Shown here piece by piece: positions 63,814 through 64,000 of a stretch of DNA of 64,000 nt. The stretch is from Planctomycetota bacterium (GTDB taxonomy: Bacteria > Planctomycetota > Phycisphaerae > Phycisphaerales > Phycisphaeraceae): NCBI GenBank assembly GCA_026386955.1, contig JAPLMQ010000163.1, positions 16,645 to 80,644 on the forward strand. Reading direction: 5' to 3'. Under the pieces are notes generated by a model, which worked only from the letters and a program-made list of their open reading frames with translations, was not told the origin of the DNA and ran no database searches. Numbering within the stretch: position 1 is the first letter of the stretch; each line of letters begins with the position of its first letter. Made by a program: the position numbers and the translations under genes.

Positions 63814-64000
63814 CTTGTAGGGTGGGTTGAGCGGTACTCCGCGAAGCCCACCGGTTGGACTCACGGCCCCACGGCCAGCACTTGACAAGACGGGCGACCG
63901 AGAATGAATGGTGATTTCGATCGTCGATGACGGACATTCGTCGATGACCGCCGAGCGTCCGTGCCGATGGCGACGCACATGGTGGGCTTCGCGGAGTACG
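63814..64000. repeat. R1 inverted repeat pair, cut by window end
   Basis: Left arm TTCTTGTAGGGTGGGTTGAG... at 63814-63855 and the start of the right arm (GGTGGGCTTCGCGGAGTACG) at the last 20 bases. The window ends inside the right arm. Confidence 0.75.

Overview
The window is high-GC bacterial DNA and reads as a planctomycete chromosome, most likely of the Phycisphaerae type. This is inferred from sequence, not from a search. The supporting signs are many small membrane proteins with a CxxCGYDLRG...CPECG zinc ribbon, a haem peroxidase with an N-terminal 'ALESR' motif like the planctomycete LEPR-type export signal, a GFTLIELLVV prepilin, several PhyH dioxygenases, RraA-like and CBM9-like proteins, and dense families of short inverted repeats between genes. 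I saw no rRNA, tRNA, CRISPR array, integrase or transposase.

Layout. 1-4.2 kb: the 3' part of a beta-propeller/CBM9-like protein, then a GbsR/MarR regulator with a clear promoter and palindrome, and a small partner gene. 4.2-8.7 kb (minus): a coiled-coil lipoprotein, a secreted protein, and a fused Gfo/Idh/MocA-aldo/keto reductase. 8.7-9.2 kb: an AT-rich non-coding patch with TTGATTC boxes. 9.2-12.7 kb (minus): six tandem paralogues of a membrane/zinc-ribbon protein. 13-15.8 kb: a PhyH dioxygenase and a UxaE-like epimerase. 15.9-22.1 kb: rpmF-plsX-fabH-fabD-(membrane protein)-fabG-acpP-fabF, the fatty-acid synthesis cluster, in which fabD lacks its N-terminus. 22.3-25.3 kb: a CBM9-like lipoprotein, a second PhyH dioxygenase and an RraA-like protein. 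26.4-31.1 kb (minus): rplK-rplA-rplJ-rplL and rpsF-ssb-rplI. 31.3-39.1 kb: an ABC permease, a haem peroxidase, a CpsB-like phosphatase, cinA and a ceramidase-like enzyme. 39.3-43.9 kb: a PQQ-propeller/methyltransferase gene broken by one in-frame stop, and a beta-helix protein. 44.2-52.4 kb: a secreted low-complexity protein, an AI-2E family permease, a GH-like protein, uppS, purA, an anchored unknown and a phosphofructokinase, the last divergent from an Rrf2 Fe-S regulator.

The most interesting block is 53.3-57.7 kb, four consecutive genes on the plus strand: (1) a stand-alone ethylene-receptor-type membrane domain in which every ligand residue known from plant ETR1 can be aligned, with no kinase attached; (2) a multi-pass membrane PAS histidine kinase; (3) a CsrA RNA-binding domain fused to a response-regulator receiver; (4) a NarL/LuxR-type response regulator. 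The ribosome-binding site of the CsrA-receiver gene sits in the loop of a small hairpin that resembles a CsrA site. Together they suggest a signalling module that could couple an ethylene- or Cu(I)-type input to both translational and transcriptional control.

The remainder (57.7-64 kb) holds an entericidin-like lipoprotein, a DUF3568-like lipoprotein, a third PhyH dioxygenase, an unknown two-part protein, an orphan AbrB-type protein, a GNAT acetyltransferase, a prepilin-like protein and a DUF2292/YezD-like small protein.

The intergenic repeats fall into at least seven families, labelled R1-R7 here. Most occur as inverted pairs about 30-140 bp apart, two loci are nested pairs-within-pairs, and family R4 doubles as an intrinsic terminator.
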